A stretch of DNA of 64,000 nucleotides from positions 483,501-547,500 of the forward strand of contig JAFEMH010000340.1 of NCBI GenBank assembly GCA_022495995.1. Reading direction: 5' to 3'. The notes beneath the pieces are model-generated. The model saw only the letters and a program-made list of their open reading frames with translations, did no database searches and had not been told where the DNA came from. A program made the translations under genes and the position numbers. Position 1 is the first letter of the stretch, and each line of letters opens with the position of its first letter. Below are positions 43,090 to 53,443 of the stretch, one piece after another. This DNA comes from Adenophora triphylla var. japonica (Eukaryota; Streptophyta; Magnoliopsida; Asterales; Campanulaceae).

Positions 43090-43525
43090 TGCAAGGAGCC
43101 GCGCGTGGGGACCTTGACCTAAGCGAGACTGTTGTGAGGCATCTGAACCTGAATGGAGACTTTTGTGAGGCGTCTGAACCTAAGTGAGACCATTGCAAGG
43201 CATCTGAACCTGTAACTTTTGAGGGAGAGGGTTGAACTTCACGAGGGAGATGGGTGAATCTCACGAGGGAGATGGATGAATCTCACAAGGGAGATGGGTG
43301 AATCTCACGAGGGAGATGGTTTTGAATCTTACGAGGGAGAAGGTTGAATCTCATGAGGGAGATGGTTTTGAATCTCACGAGGGAGATGGGTGAATCTCAC
43401 GAGGGAGATGGGTGAATCTCACGAGGGAGATAGGTGAATCTCACGAGGGAGATGGCTAAATCTCACGAGGGAGATGGGCTGAATCTCACGAGGGAGATGG
43501 GTGAATCTCACGAGAGAGATGGTTT
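43090..43525 (-). repeat. Two arrays in element D: GGCATCTGAACCT units and 22-bp GAATCTCACGAGGGAGATGG units
   Basis: 43120-43215 has three diverged GAGGCATCTGAACCTGAA units of about 40 bp. 43236-43525 has about 13 units of GAATCTCACGAGGGAGATGG plus a short link; TCTC and GAGA form a small stem round ACGAGG. Confidence 0.88.
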
Positions 43526-44155
43526 TGAAAGTCCCGGGTTCGACGGAAATGGTTTTGAAGGTTCCGAGTTCGACGGAAATGGTTTTGAAGGTTCCAAGTT
43601 CGACGAAAATGGTTTTGAAGGTTCCGAGTTCGACGAAAATGGTTTTGAAGGTTCCGAGTTCGACGGAAATGGTGTTCGGGCTTACGATGATGGCCGAAGA
43701 GGGATTGTTGTGCGGGCTTACCTTGATGGCCGCTGAAGTGGGACGATCGGGCTTACGACTGGCGGGGAGAAGATTATTTATCTGCTGGGGAAAAGCGTCC
43801 AGAGTTCTAACAAATCCGGTTAGGAACTGAGGATAATGATTGACGTTCCTTTATAAGGAGTGCCTTAGGATCCTGCTGGAGAGGAATGTTCGGGCTTACG
43901 ACGGCGGCCGAAGAAGGATTATTGTGCGGGCTTACCTTGATGGCCGCTGAAATGAGAATTGTTGTAAGGCTTTCGTGCCTTGGGATTCGGGCTTATTGCG
44001 GCTGCCGAGGAATTAAATGCTCACTTGCTGGAGTAAAAAGGTATTCGGGCTTACGAAGATGGCCGAAGAGGGATTGTTGTGCGGGCTTACCTTGATGGTC
44101 GCTTGAAGTGGGACGATCGGGCTTACGATTGGCGGCCGGGGAGATGAATGTTGGT
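43526..44155 (-). repeat. Arrays in element D: 30-bp GAAGGTTCCGAGTTCGACGG units and CGGGCTTACGATGATGGCCG units
   Basis: 43526-43675 is a clean 30-bp array of about five copies. 43676-44155 has longer, irregular units starting with GGGCTTACGATGATGGCCGA and TGTGCGGGCTTACCTTGATG. Confidence 0.85.
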
Positions 44156-44690
44156 GAAAACCAATGGGAATTTTGACGTCGGAAGACGGGATTGAGATTT
44201 GATGTCCGAAGACAGGACTGAGCGTTTGAATGTCAAAAGTCGGTTTGGGGCGGGAATGAGCGTTTGAATATCAAACGTCAACTGGGGATATAAATGAGCG
44301 TTTGAATGTCAAACGTCAACTTGAGATGTAAATGAGCGTTTGAATGACAAACGTCAACTTGGGATTTAACGTCTGGAGATGAACGTTAGTGAAAACTAAC
44401 TGGGAATTTAACGTCCGGAGACGAGCGTTAGTGAGAACTAACTGGGAATTTAACGTCTGGAGACGAGCGTTAGTGAAAACTAACTGGGAATTTAACATCT
44501 GGAGACGAAGCGTTAGTGAGAACTAACGGGAACTTTAACGTCTGGAGACGAAGCGTTAGTGAGAACTAACGGGAACTTTAACGTCTGGAGACGAAGCGTT
44601 AGTGAGAACTAACGGGAACTTTAACGTCTGGAGACAAGCGTTAGTGAAAACTAACTGAGAATTTAACGTCTGGAGACGAGCGTTGGTGAG
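44156..44690 (-). repeat. Arrays of GCGTTTGAATGTCAAACGTC and GCGTTAGTGAGAACTAACGG hairpins
   Basis: 44214-44350 repeats the LTR hairpin. 44350-44690 has about seven units of TTTAACGTCTGGAGACGAGC followed by GTTAGTGAGAACTAAC. The last unit reads GCGTTGGTGAGGACCAAC, where A:T became G:C on both arms. Confidence 0.88.
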
Positions 44691-45112
44691 GACCAACAGG
44701 AACTTTACCTCGAGAGAGGGGCATTAGAAATGTCTAACTGGAAATTTTGGACCTCGAGAGAGGGGCATTAGAAATGTCTAACGGGTATTTCACCTCGAGA
44801 GAGGGGCGTTAGAAATGTCTAACGGAGAAATTGGACCTCGAGAGAGGGGCGTTAGAAATGTCTAACGGGTATTTCACCTCGAGAGAGGGGCGTTAGAAAT
44901 GTCTAACGGAGAAATTGGACCTCGAGAGAGGGGCGTTAGAAATGTCTAACGGGTATTTCACCTCAAGAGAGGGGCGTTAGAAATGTCTAACGGAGAAATT
45001 GGACCTCGAGAGAGGGGCGTTAGAAATGTCTAACGGGAATTTGGACCTTGAGAGGGGGGCGTTAGAAATGTCTAACAGAGAAATTGGACCTCGTGAGAGG
45101 GGCGTTAGAAAT
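44691..45112 (-). repeat. ACCTCGAGAGAGGGGCGTTAG array in element D
   Basis: About nine to ten units of 38-46 bp. Each has CCTCGAGAGAGG and CGTTAGAAATGTCTAACG, two hairpins; the link alternates between GGTATTTC and GAGAAATTGG. Confidence 0.9.
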
Positions 45113-46275
45113 GACGGAACTCACGAGGGAAACTAATAGAAAAGAATCTCACGAGGAGATAACGAGATGCAAAATCTCGGGGAAGGATCTCGCAGGGAGA
45201 TGATAGAAAGATCTCACGAGGGAGAATAACGAGGAAGGATCTCATGAGGAGATAACGAGATGCAAGATCTCGGGGAAGGATCTCGCAGGGAGATGACGGA
45301 AAGATCTCACGAGGGAGAATAACGAGAAAGGATCTCACGAGGAGATAACGAGATGTAAGATCTCGGGGAAGAATCTCGCAGGGAGATGACAGAAAGATCT
45401 CACGAGGGAGAATAACGAGAAAGGATCTCACGAGGAGATAACGAGATGCAGGATCTCGTGGAAGGATCTCGCAGGGAGATGACGGAAAGATCTCACGAGG
45501 GAGAATAATGAGAAAGGATCGCACGAGGAGATAACGAGATGCAGGATCTCGGGGAAGGATCTCGCAGGGAGATGACGGAAAGATCTCACGAAGGAGAATA
45601 ACGAGAAAGGATCTCACAAGGAGATAACGAGATGCAAGATCTCGGGGAAGGATCTCGCAGGGAGATGGCGGAAAGATCTCACAAGGGAGAATAACGAGAA
45701 AGGATCTCACGAGGAGATAGTGAGATGCAAGATCTCGGGGAAGGATCTCGCAGGGAGATGACGAAAAGATCTCACGAGGGAGAATAATGAGAAAGGATCT
45801 CACGAGGAGATAACGAGATGCAAGATCTCGGGAAAGGATCTCGCAGGGAGATGGCGGAAAGATCTCACAAGGGAGAATAACGAGAAAGGATCTCACGAGG
45901 AGATAATGAGATGCAAGATCTATGGGAAGGATCTCGCAGGGAGATGATGGAAAGATCTCACGAGGGAGAATAATGAGAAAGGATCTCACGAGGAGATAAC
46001 GAGATGCAAGATCTCGGGGAAGGATCTCGCAGGGAGATGGAGAAAAGATCTCACGAGGGAGAATAACGAGAAAGGATCTCACGAGGAGATAGCGAGATGC
46101 AAGATCTCGGGGAAGGATCTCACAGGGAGATGACAAAAAGATCTCACGAGGGAGAATAACGAGAAAGGATCTCACGAGGAGATAACGAGATCCAAGATCT
46201 CGGGGAAGGATCTCGCAGGGAGATGGCGGAAAGATCTCACAAGGGAGAATAACGAGAGAGGATCTCACGAGGAGA
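45113..46275 (-). repeat. 93-bp tandem array, about 12 units, in element D
   Basis: Unit: GATCTCACGAGGAGATAACG, AGATGCAAGATCTCGGGGAA, GGATCTCGCAGGGAGATGAC, GGAAAGATCTCACGAGGGAG, AATAACGAGAAAG. Each unit holds several GATCTC...GAGAT stems. Since 93 is 31 codons, a minus-strand open frame of 409 codons exists; I treat it as an artefact. Confidence 0.94.
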
Positions 46276-46600
46276 TAACGAGAGAGGATCTTATGATAAG
46301 ATGGGTAATCTCTATAAGAGATTGGTAATCTCACGAAAAGATGGGTAATCTCACGAAAAGATGGGTAATCTCACTAAAAGATGGGTAATCTCACGAAAAG
46401 ATGGGTAATCTCTCTAAGAGATGGGTAATCTCACGAAAAGATGGGTAATCTCACGAAAAGATGGGTAATCTCTCTAAGAGATGGGTAATCTCATGAAAAG
46501 ATGGGTAATCTCTCTAGCAGATGGGTAATCTCTCTAAAAGATGGGTAATATGTCTAAGAGATGGGTAATCTCACGAAAAGATGGGTAATCTTTCTCATCT
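46276..46600 (-). repeat. 20-bp array (GATGGGTAATCTCACGAAAA) in element D
   Basis: About 16 units. Two versions alternate: ATCTCACGAAAAGAT and ATCTCTCTAAGAGAT, the latter a perfect ATCTC/GAGAT stem. Confidence 0.92.
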
Positions 46601-46783
46601 TCATCAGCTCCTCTGTCAGTTCCCTCAATTCTGTTGTCAGTTCCTTTGATGGGTGAGGTCGAAACTGTAAGGTCGGAGGTTGGGTATGCCTTAGGAGGTT
46701 CCCCCTTTGCGGGCTGCTGCCTTGGTGCTGGCGAGCCTCTTGTTTTTCCTGATGTCGGCTGGTGTTGGCATATAACCGAGCCT

Positions 46784-47410
46784 CTAGACTGTAGTGTGGT
46801 CCTTGACTTTGATGACTTGGTGTTGGCCTTGTAACCTTTTGCCGAGCCCCAGTCCTGGGATGAAGTTCATGAGTTTCATCATCTTCATGGCGGGAGGAAT
46901 CTTGTCTTGAAACAGTGGAAGGTCCACGTTGCATATTTGGATCTTGGAGGTTTCCAGAGTGAATCCAGTTAATGCCATGTCGTCATTGCGCTTGATCTCC
47001 AACACTGGAATGTCATTGGTGCAGGTCCCTTCGGTGGTGATGCTGTCGCCGTAGACTGTGGTTAGCTCGTTGCCTTGCATGAACTTGATACATTGGTGAA
47101 GGGTGGATGCCACACCATTCATTTGATGCAGCCAGGGTCGCCCCAAGATGGTTATGAAAGTGATTGGAATGTCCAACGCTTGGAATTCGGTGGGGATCAT
47201 CCGCTTGCCGAACCAGATGTTTAGAGTAGCGACCCCGAGAACTGTGCGGGAAGTAGAATCGTAGGCCTTGACAGTGTGGACTGAAGGCTTCAAATCTGTG
47301 GAGGTGACGATGATGTTGTCGATCATCTGGATTACTTCTTCTGGAGTTGCATCCATGGGGACCATGGTGCGGGCCAAAATTTCCTCTAGCTTGATCTTGT
47401 GAGGGTATGA
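46784..47410 (-). pseudogene. Protease-region remnant of a Tat/Ogre polyprotein in element D
   Basis: Minus-strand frame with KLEEILARTMVPMDATPEEV, then VHTVKAYDSTSRTVLGVATL, ALDIPITFITILGRPWLHQM and ASTLHQCIKFMQGNELTTVY, as in the second half of Tat/Ogre aspartic protease. The downstream KMMKLMNFIPGLGLGKRLQG looks like the G-patch-like stretch of these polyproteins. The segment with the catalytic D(S/T/N)G and flanking residues is missing, so the enzyme cannot cut. No reverse transcriptase follows; arrays begin at once. Best read as a deletion relic. Confidence 0.75.
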
Positions 47411-48550
47411 AGAGGTGAGTAGAGACTAAAGGGAAATGTTCACCTGAGTCTGCTTGATCTGAGTGAGGATCGGGTCCTCCAACATTTGAGAGGTAGAGGT
47501 TTTGGTGGTGCCTCCAGATTGCTTTGAGGTTTGATGAGTTGAACTTTGGATTATCCTTCTGGGGATTATGCTTCTTGTTAGCGATAGGTTGCGAAGATTG
47601 GAGACTTTCTTGTGTCCCGATGCCCGAACCGTGGTGTCGCCAGGATATTTTTGCTTTCCCACCCCGTAGGTTACGAAGATGTCTTTGTTTGATGGAAGGG
47701 AAGACTTGCCGGAGAAAACTTCCCTTGTATGCTACTTGTTGCCCGGAGGTGTCATGAGGATTCGATTACGATGTCGAGCGTATCGAGAAGCCCTAATTCG
47801 ATTAAGACCATAATGCCGAAAGATGCTTCGACAAGCCCCGATGTCGAAACTCAAGGTAGACCCTTGGGATGAAAAAGTTCTCTTCGTGTGGCGAAGCCCC
47901 GGTCTGAAGAAATGACTTGGTGAAGCCCCAGTTTGAAGGAAGCGCTGGTCATCTGTGGGGATTCTAGAGTGAATCTGATGCAGCCCCAATCTGAGTTGAA
48001 CTCCATGTGGCCTGACGAGGCAACCGTCCTTGATTTTTTTTTTCGATTGGTCAACCAAAGTGTATAAGAGGAATGGCTTGTAATGTATACGCGCAAGGAC
48101 GTATTTTAGAGAAGTGGGAACGAATCTCGATTTTATGTGGATGCCTAGTTTAATGCAGGCACCAAAACTCGCTTTGGGTTTGACTCTTTTGGGAGAGTAT
48201 GAGCGTAGAGAGGTTTGGAGAAGTGTATGGAAGCTCTTGCTGACAGAAAGACAGTGTTTAGCTCTAATTTTCCTATTATCGTAGAAAAAGAAGACTTGTC
48301 GAGACATCTAAAAACATGTTTTATCCATAATGATCACAAGATTGCTTTAAACCCTTTGTTAACGTTCAGGTTGTTCAACCATTAACCCTGATATAAACAA
48401 ATGTCTTGATTAACCGTGAGAAGAAAGTCAACTGATGTCGCGGATCAAAGTTGGTTGTGTGTGAAAGAAAGGCCTGTGTATAGGGGAGGTCATTGATGAG
48501 ACCGGGTTTATGGGATTTGTATGTGTTTATGCTCTGGACCGTTTCTGTTT
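47411..48550 (-). other. Non-coding spacer of element D
   Basis: The segment 47880-48330 aligns in reverse with B at 31270-31720 and A at 541-960. The remainder has a short open frame of low interest near 47426-47662 that may be gag-pol linker. No supported gene. Confidence 0.55.
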
Positions 48551-48593
48551 GCCTAGGTTCTCCTCAGTGTAAGGAGCTCAGGTCGCCGTAGCT
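48551..48593 (-). other. GGCGACCTGAG-type stem motif in element D
   Basis: Minus strand: AGCTACGGCGACCTGAGC, CTCCTTACACTGAGGAG, then AACCTAGGCAAAC. Outer CTACG now faces CCTAG (decayed); the inner CTCC/GGAG helix is kept. Matches B at 30908. Confidence 0.6.
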
Positions 48594-48914
48594 GTGGCGG
48601 AACGGTGCTTGGCTCTGGGAAAAGGGTATGAACATTTGTGGTCCTTTGGTGCAAAGGTTCAGATGGGAAGTTTGGATGATGAGGTATGGGCCTCGAGGTG
48701 ATTCCTTGACAAGTCGTTGTTGACGACTTCTTCGTTGATTCCATTGCTTCTTGATCAGCGTCTTTCACCGGGGGAGAAAGAATTCGAATGTAGCGTAAGG
48801 GCTTATGATGTGTTTTTGCCTTTGCTTTGACCGCTCCATTGTTATCGACAACCTCCATTCTTCGAGCTTTAACTTTGTTTGCCCATCTGTCAAGCTTGTG
48901 ATTGGCGGTGCTGG

Positions 48915-49080
48915 GTCCTTCGCCTCACTTTTTTTTTTTTGAAGTTCTTGCTTTGAACTTTTCTCTCCTTTTTTTTTTTTTTGAAGTTCTTGTTTGAACT
49001 TTTTTTCTCTTTTTTTTTGAAGTTCTTGTTGGAACTTTTTATTTTTTTCTTTTTTTTTTTGAAGTTCTTGAGGACGAAGG
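48915..49080 (-). repeat. Four diverged units of T-run plus GAAGTTCTTG in element D
   Basis: GAAGTTCTTG follows T runs at about 48941, 48983, 49018 and 49060, spaced about 35-45 bp. Corresponds in place to the three-copy repeat of about 110 bp in B. Confidence 0.75.
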
Positions 49081-49583
49081 CAAGCTCCTGCTTGAACTTT
49101 CTCGATGCGCACGAGGGCGAAGGCGAGCTCCGAGGTTGTTGTCGACATGGGGTCAATCTTCCGATGTTGAGTGACCTTTTGTTGTTCCTTGATATTGCCG
49201 CCGTCGTTGACTTGGTCAAGGTGATGGTGGAGACATGTTTTTGGGAAGTGTGTGGCTTGATGGAGGCCTTTGTGGGGTAAGGAAAGTGTATGGGGAGGGC
49301 ACCAGTTGACTTTCTCACACCGATTAATCAGAACATTAGTTATTTCCAGAGATTATGTGTTGAGCAATGCAAGTGATCATTTAGGATATAACCATTTCAT
49401 TAGTTGTAATGTAGGTGTGCAAATAATGTCTCAAGTCTAGCAAGAAGAGAAAAAAGACACTTATTTATAGAAACTTTAAGATTAACTACAATGTCCGAGG
49501 CGGACTTGATTGAACGAGGAAAGTACTAGAACCTACGAAGGTTGACCAAAAGACAATTGACAGATCTCGAGGATAGGTAGCCC
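49081..49583 (-). other. Spacer between gag and repeat in element D
   Basis: Aligns in reverse with 29720-30250 of element B, for example CTTGACCAAGTCAACGACGG and TGCACACCTACATTAC. No gene. Confidence 0.6.
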
Positions 49584-50312
49584 CTACTCTAGCTGTTCTT
49601 CGCTGATTGGACTGCCAGGACGCTTGAGCTTTCCATCTTCTGTTAACTTCTGAGTTCCATACCGCAGACCGAGGCAGTGATCAGTTTGTGCCCATGATAC
49701 TGGTGGAAGTGGAGGGATTTGAGGCCATGGAGCGGCTGGAGCAGATACAAGTTGTCCGAAGAAATGGGTCGGAAAAGTCACGGGGACGAAACTTGATGAC
49801 TGAGCATATTGAGAGAAGGAAGTGAACCTGGGAGGATTTCGAGGGATATTGGGATCTGTTTGAGAGGATCCAGCGCTGCGCTGGTTGCATTGAGTGAAAG
49901 GGGTAGTACTGGCTTGGCCGTATATGACAGGGTTGCTTTGAGAGGTGGCAGTATGAAGCCCCGGTCGGCTGTTTCCTTGGATTGAAGGATTTCCGGATTT
50001 CAAAGGCAGAGGACCCTGGGTGAAGGTTTGGAGAGCTGATCGTAAAGGATCGTCGTCCTCGATTTGGATGAAAGTACCATCTGGCTGGGGGATAGTTGCT
50101 ATACCTCGCTCATTCAGAAGTTGTACCCTGAAATTCTGCTGATCCTTTTTCTGTTTCTTGTGAACCTCACAGGGCCGGATGGCTTCTTCCGGTGTCATAT
50201 CTGTTACCGGTGGCGGGGTTCCGTTCCCGTCACGATTTCTCGGTGAGTCTGACATGTCGGAAAGTCTGGCTGAGGGAACTGAGGGAACTGAGGAACTGTC
50301 TGATGCTGCCAT
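49584..50312 (-). pseudogene. Shortened gag of element D
   Basis: Likely ATG at 50312 (MAASDSSSVPSVPSARLSDM); an upstream ATG at 50417 is in frame but outside the similarity. Helical KKQKKDQQNFRVQLLNERGI resembles the N-part of gag in B. It is then Pro/Ser/Gln-rich, and a C-terminal LRYGTQKLTEDGKLKRPG looks like the end of the zinc module of B (LKYEIQKLIEDGKF) with the Cys/His part deleted. The capsid core is absent. 242 codons. It could be a functional small gag or a deletion relic; I favour relic, because no enzyme is encoded. Confidence 0.65.
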
Positions 50313-50439
50313 AACTGTAATTCTGGCGAGACGCTGACCCGAAATTCTGAACCACTCTCTGTTTGCTATAGGAAACGAAAGGTATAGCTTAGTTTTCGGA
50401 AGGGGTATGTGGCTCAAGGCTTTAAGGCTCGAAAATTGG

Positions 50440-52290
50440 ACCGTGAAAGGTCGAGAATAAAGATTTGACCGTGAAAGGTCGGGATTGAATATTTGAGATC
50501 AGACCGCGGAGGTCTCGATTGGAGATCAGATATCGGACCGCGAAGGTCGGGATCGTTTATTTGAGATCGGACCGCGAAGGTCTCGATTGGAGATCAGAGA
50601 TCGGACCGCAAAGGTCGGGATCAACTATTTGAGATCGGACCGCGAAGGTCTCGATTGGAGATCGGAGATCGGACCGCGAAGGTCGGGATATGAGATTTGA
50701 AATCGGACCGTGAGGGTCGCGATTGGAGATCGGAGATCGGACCGCGAAGGTCGGGATTAGCTATTTGAGATCGGACCACGAAGGTCTCGATTGGAGATCG
50801 GAGATCGAAGATCGGACCGCGAAGGTCGGGATTGACTTTTGAGATCGGACCGCGAAGGTCTCGATTGGAGATCAGAGATCGGAGATCGGACCGTGAAGGT
50901 CGGGATTGACTTTTGAGATCGGACCGCGAAGGTCTCGATTGGAGATCGAAGATCGGACCGCGAGGGTCGGGATCGACTATTTGGGATCGGACCGCGAAGG
51001 TCTCGATTGGAGATCGGAGATCGGACCACGAGGGTCGGGATTGACTATTTGGGATCGGACCGCGAAGGTCTCGATTGGAGATCGGAGATCGGACCGTGAA
51101 TGTCTTGATCGACTATTTGGGATCGGACCGCGAAGGTCTCGATTGAGGATTGGACCACGAGGGGTCGGGATCTACTATTTGAGATCGGACCGCGAAGGTC
51201 TCGATAGGAGTGTGGAGATCGGACCGCGAAGGTCTCGATTGGAGATCGAAGATCGGACCACGAAGGTCGGGATCAACTATTTGAGATCGGACCGCGAAGG
51301 TCTCGATTGGAGATCGGAGATCGGATCGCGAAGGCCGGGATCGACTATTTGTGATCGGACCGCGAAGGTCTCGATTGGAGATCGGAGATCGGACCGCGAA
51401 GGTCGGGATTGATTATTTGAGATTGGACCGCGAAGGTCTCAATTGAGGATTGGACCGCGAAGGTCGCGATTTGAGATTTGAAATCGGACCGTGAGGGTCG
51501 CGATTGAGGATTGGACCGCGAGGGGTCAAGATATGAGATTTGAAATCGGACCGTGAGGGTCGCGATTGAGGAGTGGACCGCGAAGGTCGATATTTGAGAT
51601 TTGAAATCGGACTGTGAGGGTCGCGATTGAGGGTTGGACCACGAAGGCTAGATATGAGACATCGGACCACGGAAGGTCGCGATTGAGAGTTGGACCGCGA
51701 GGGGTCAAGATATGAGACATCGGACCACGGAAGGTCGCGATTGAAAGTAGGACCGCGAGGGGTCAAGATATGAGACATTGGACCACGGAAGGTGGCGATT
51801 GAAAGTAGGACCGCGAGGGGTCAAGATATGAGACATCGGACCACGGAAGGTCGTGATTGAAAGTTGGACCGCGAGGGGTCAAGATATGAGACATCGGACC
51901 ACGGAAGGTCGCGATAAAGAGTTGGACCGCGAGGGGTCGAGATACGAGATATCGGACCACGGAAGGTCGCGATTGAGATTTGGACCGCGAGGGGTCGAGA
52001 TGTGAGACATCGGACCACGGAAGGTCGCGATTGAGAGTTGGACCGCGAGGGGTCGAGATATGAGATATCGGACCACGGAAGGTCGCGATTGAGAGTTGGA
52101 CCGCGAGGGGTCGAGATATGAGATATCGGACCACGGAAGGTCGCGATTGAAAGTAGGACCGCGAGGGGTCAAGATATGAGATATCGGACCACGGAAGGTC
52201 GCGATTGAAAGTAGGACCGCGAGGGGTCGAGATATGAGATATCGGACCACGAAAGGTCGCGATTGAAAGTAGGACCGCGAGGGTCACTAT
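50440..52290 (-). repeat. Large GACC...GGTC hairpin array in the leader of element D
   Basis: The right part (51640-52290) has units of about 58 bp with GGACCACGGAAGGTCGCGAT and GGACCGCGAGGGGTCAAGAT. The left part (50440-51640) has units of about 65-70 bp with GGACCGCGAAGGTCTCGATT and GGAGATCGGAGATCGG. Every unit has two GACC...GGTC stems whose loops vary (GCGA, ACGA, GCGAGG, ACGGAA, GTGA). Confidence 0.94.
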
Positions 52291-53422
52291 TTTAAAGATT
52301 CCCGAGATGGGACCATGCAATTGTTGTTTAAGTTTACTGAAAACACATTTTTCTCAGAGTCCTAAATGGTTGGAAAAGAGCGTGTCTTCTTTTTCGCAAC
52401 TAATCCTAGAGCTCTAATCAGTGGATCTCGTCACTACGCTTATAGGCCCCTCGTTCCCATTTGTAGATCATCTTTCTCGGGACGGACAATCCCGAGCGAG
52501 GTCCTATAAGGCAAGCGAGTTCCACCGACAAAAGAAAAAGTGAACTTAAGGCTAGCTGATCACGCAAACTTCCAACGTATGTGACGCACGGGCCACAGTC
52601 GAAGTCAACGCCCTTAAGTTAAGGCGAGGATCGTGCCAAAATTTCGGCATGACCTCTCCTGACTCGCTTGCGCGAGGGACCTTAGCTTTTGGTGTTGGCC
52701 AAGTTGTGGCTGGCACGGTGCATTCGGTGAGGGTTTGGTGACACGGCGTCACATTGAACCTTCGGGTATATTTTTCGGCAGAGCTCCGCGTCAAAGTCAA
52801 GGCTGAAAAGCTCAAGACTTTGGGTCGGGAACGAACTCCGGTCTCAATCTCTCGAGCTTGACTAGTGGCGGAACCAGGCGTAAAAAACATACACTTAGGC
52901 TTTATGACACGAACTAAGCCAAAAATCAACCGGGGTCTTGGACAAAGTGTGACACAAAGAGTGAATGGCTTACACGGGCTAGGATGGGCTGTTTGGGACG
53001 ACCCCGTGCGCCCTCGAAAGGTGTCTGGCAGACCAACCGAGGTGCAACTGATAAGGCCATCCCGGGTTACGGGTCGTAGTGTGCGGTACCGAGGCAAGTG
53101 CACGTGAAGTGCGGTGTACCGAGGCAGCAAGTGCGAGTAGTGTGCGGTCACTAAAATTCTTTTCTGAGTAAAACAGAGATTTTTCAGAATGTGTCTTAAA
53201 GAATTTTGATGCGCAGTTCAAAAGATAGCATGGAAATCAATCATGAATGGGGATGCACAAACATGGTATGATTTTGAAAAGATGACAATGTAATGCCTTT
53301 AAAAAAAACCGTTCGAGGTTTAAAGTAACACACGCATACGAAAACGAGGAAGGGTAAACGAAAGTTTGACCCACGGAAGGCTTTTTTGAAAACAACGGTA
53401 GTTTTGAAAAAAGTATTCTCAA
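52291..53422 (-). other. Leader of element D between primer site and array
   Basis: Resembles the leader of B in reverse (52390-52550 with 27220-27370). Contains TGCCAAAATTTCGGCATGAC and related phrases. No gene. Confidence 0.55.
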
Positions 53423-53442
53423 TCCCCAAATGGAGTCGCTAA
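53423..53442 (-). other. Diverged primer binding site of element D
   Basis: Minus strand TTAGCGACTCCATTTGGGGA next to the LTR. Compared with the B site TGGCGACTCCGCTGGGGAC it keeps GCGACTCC and GGGGA, so it is a decayed or variant arginine-tRNA site. Confidence 0.65.
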
Positions 53443-53443
53443 T

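Noticed and set aside
45105..46334. 409-codon minus-strand open frame with 31-residue repeats
   Set aside because: It coincides exactly with the 93-bp array in element D; open only because 93 is a multiple of three and units lack stops.
46634..46834. Plus-strand frame beside the protease relic
   Set aside because: Shadow of minus-strand polyprotein sequence.
51763..52320. Open frames through the GACC...GGTC array
   Set aside because: Array artefact; three overlapping frames are open with the same repeating residues.
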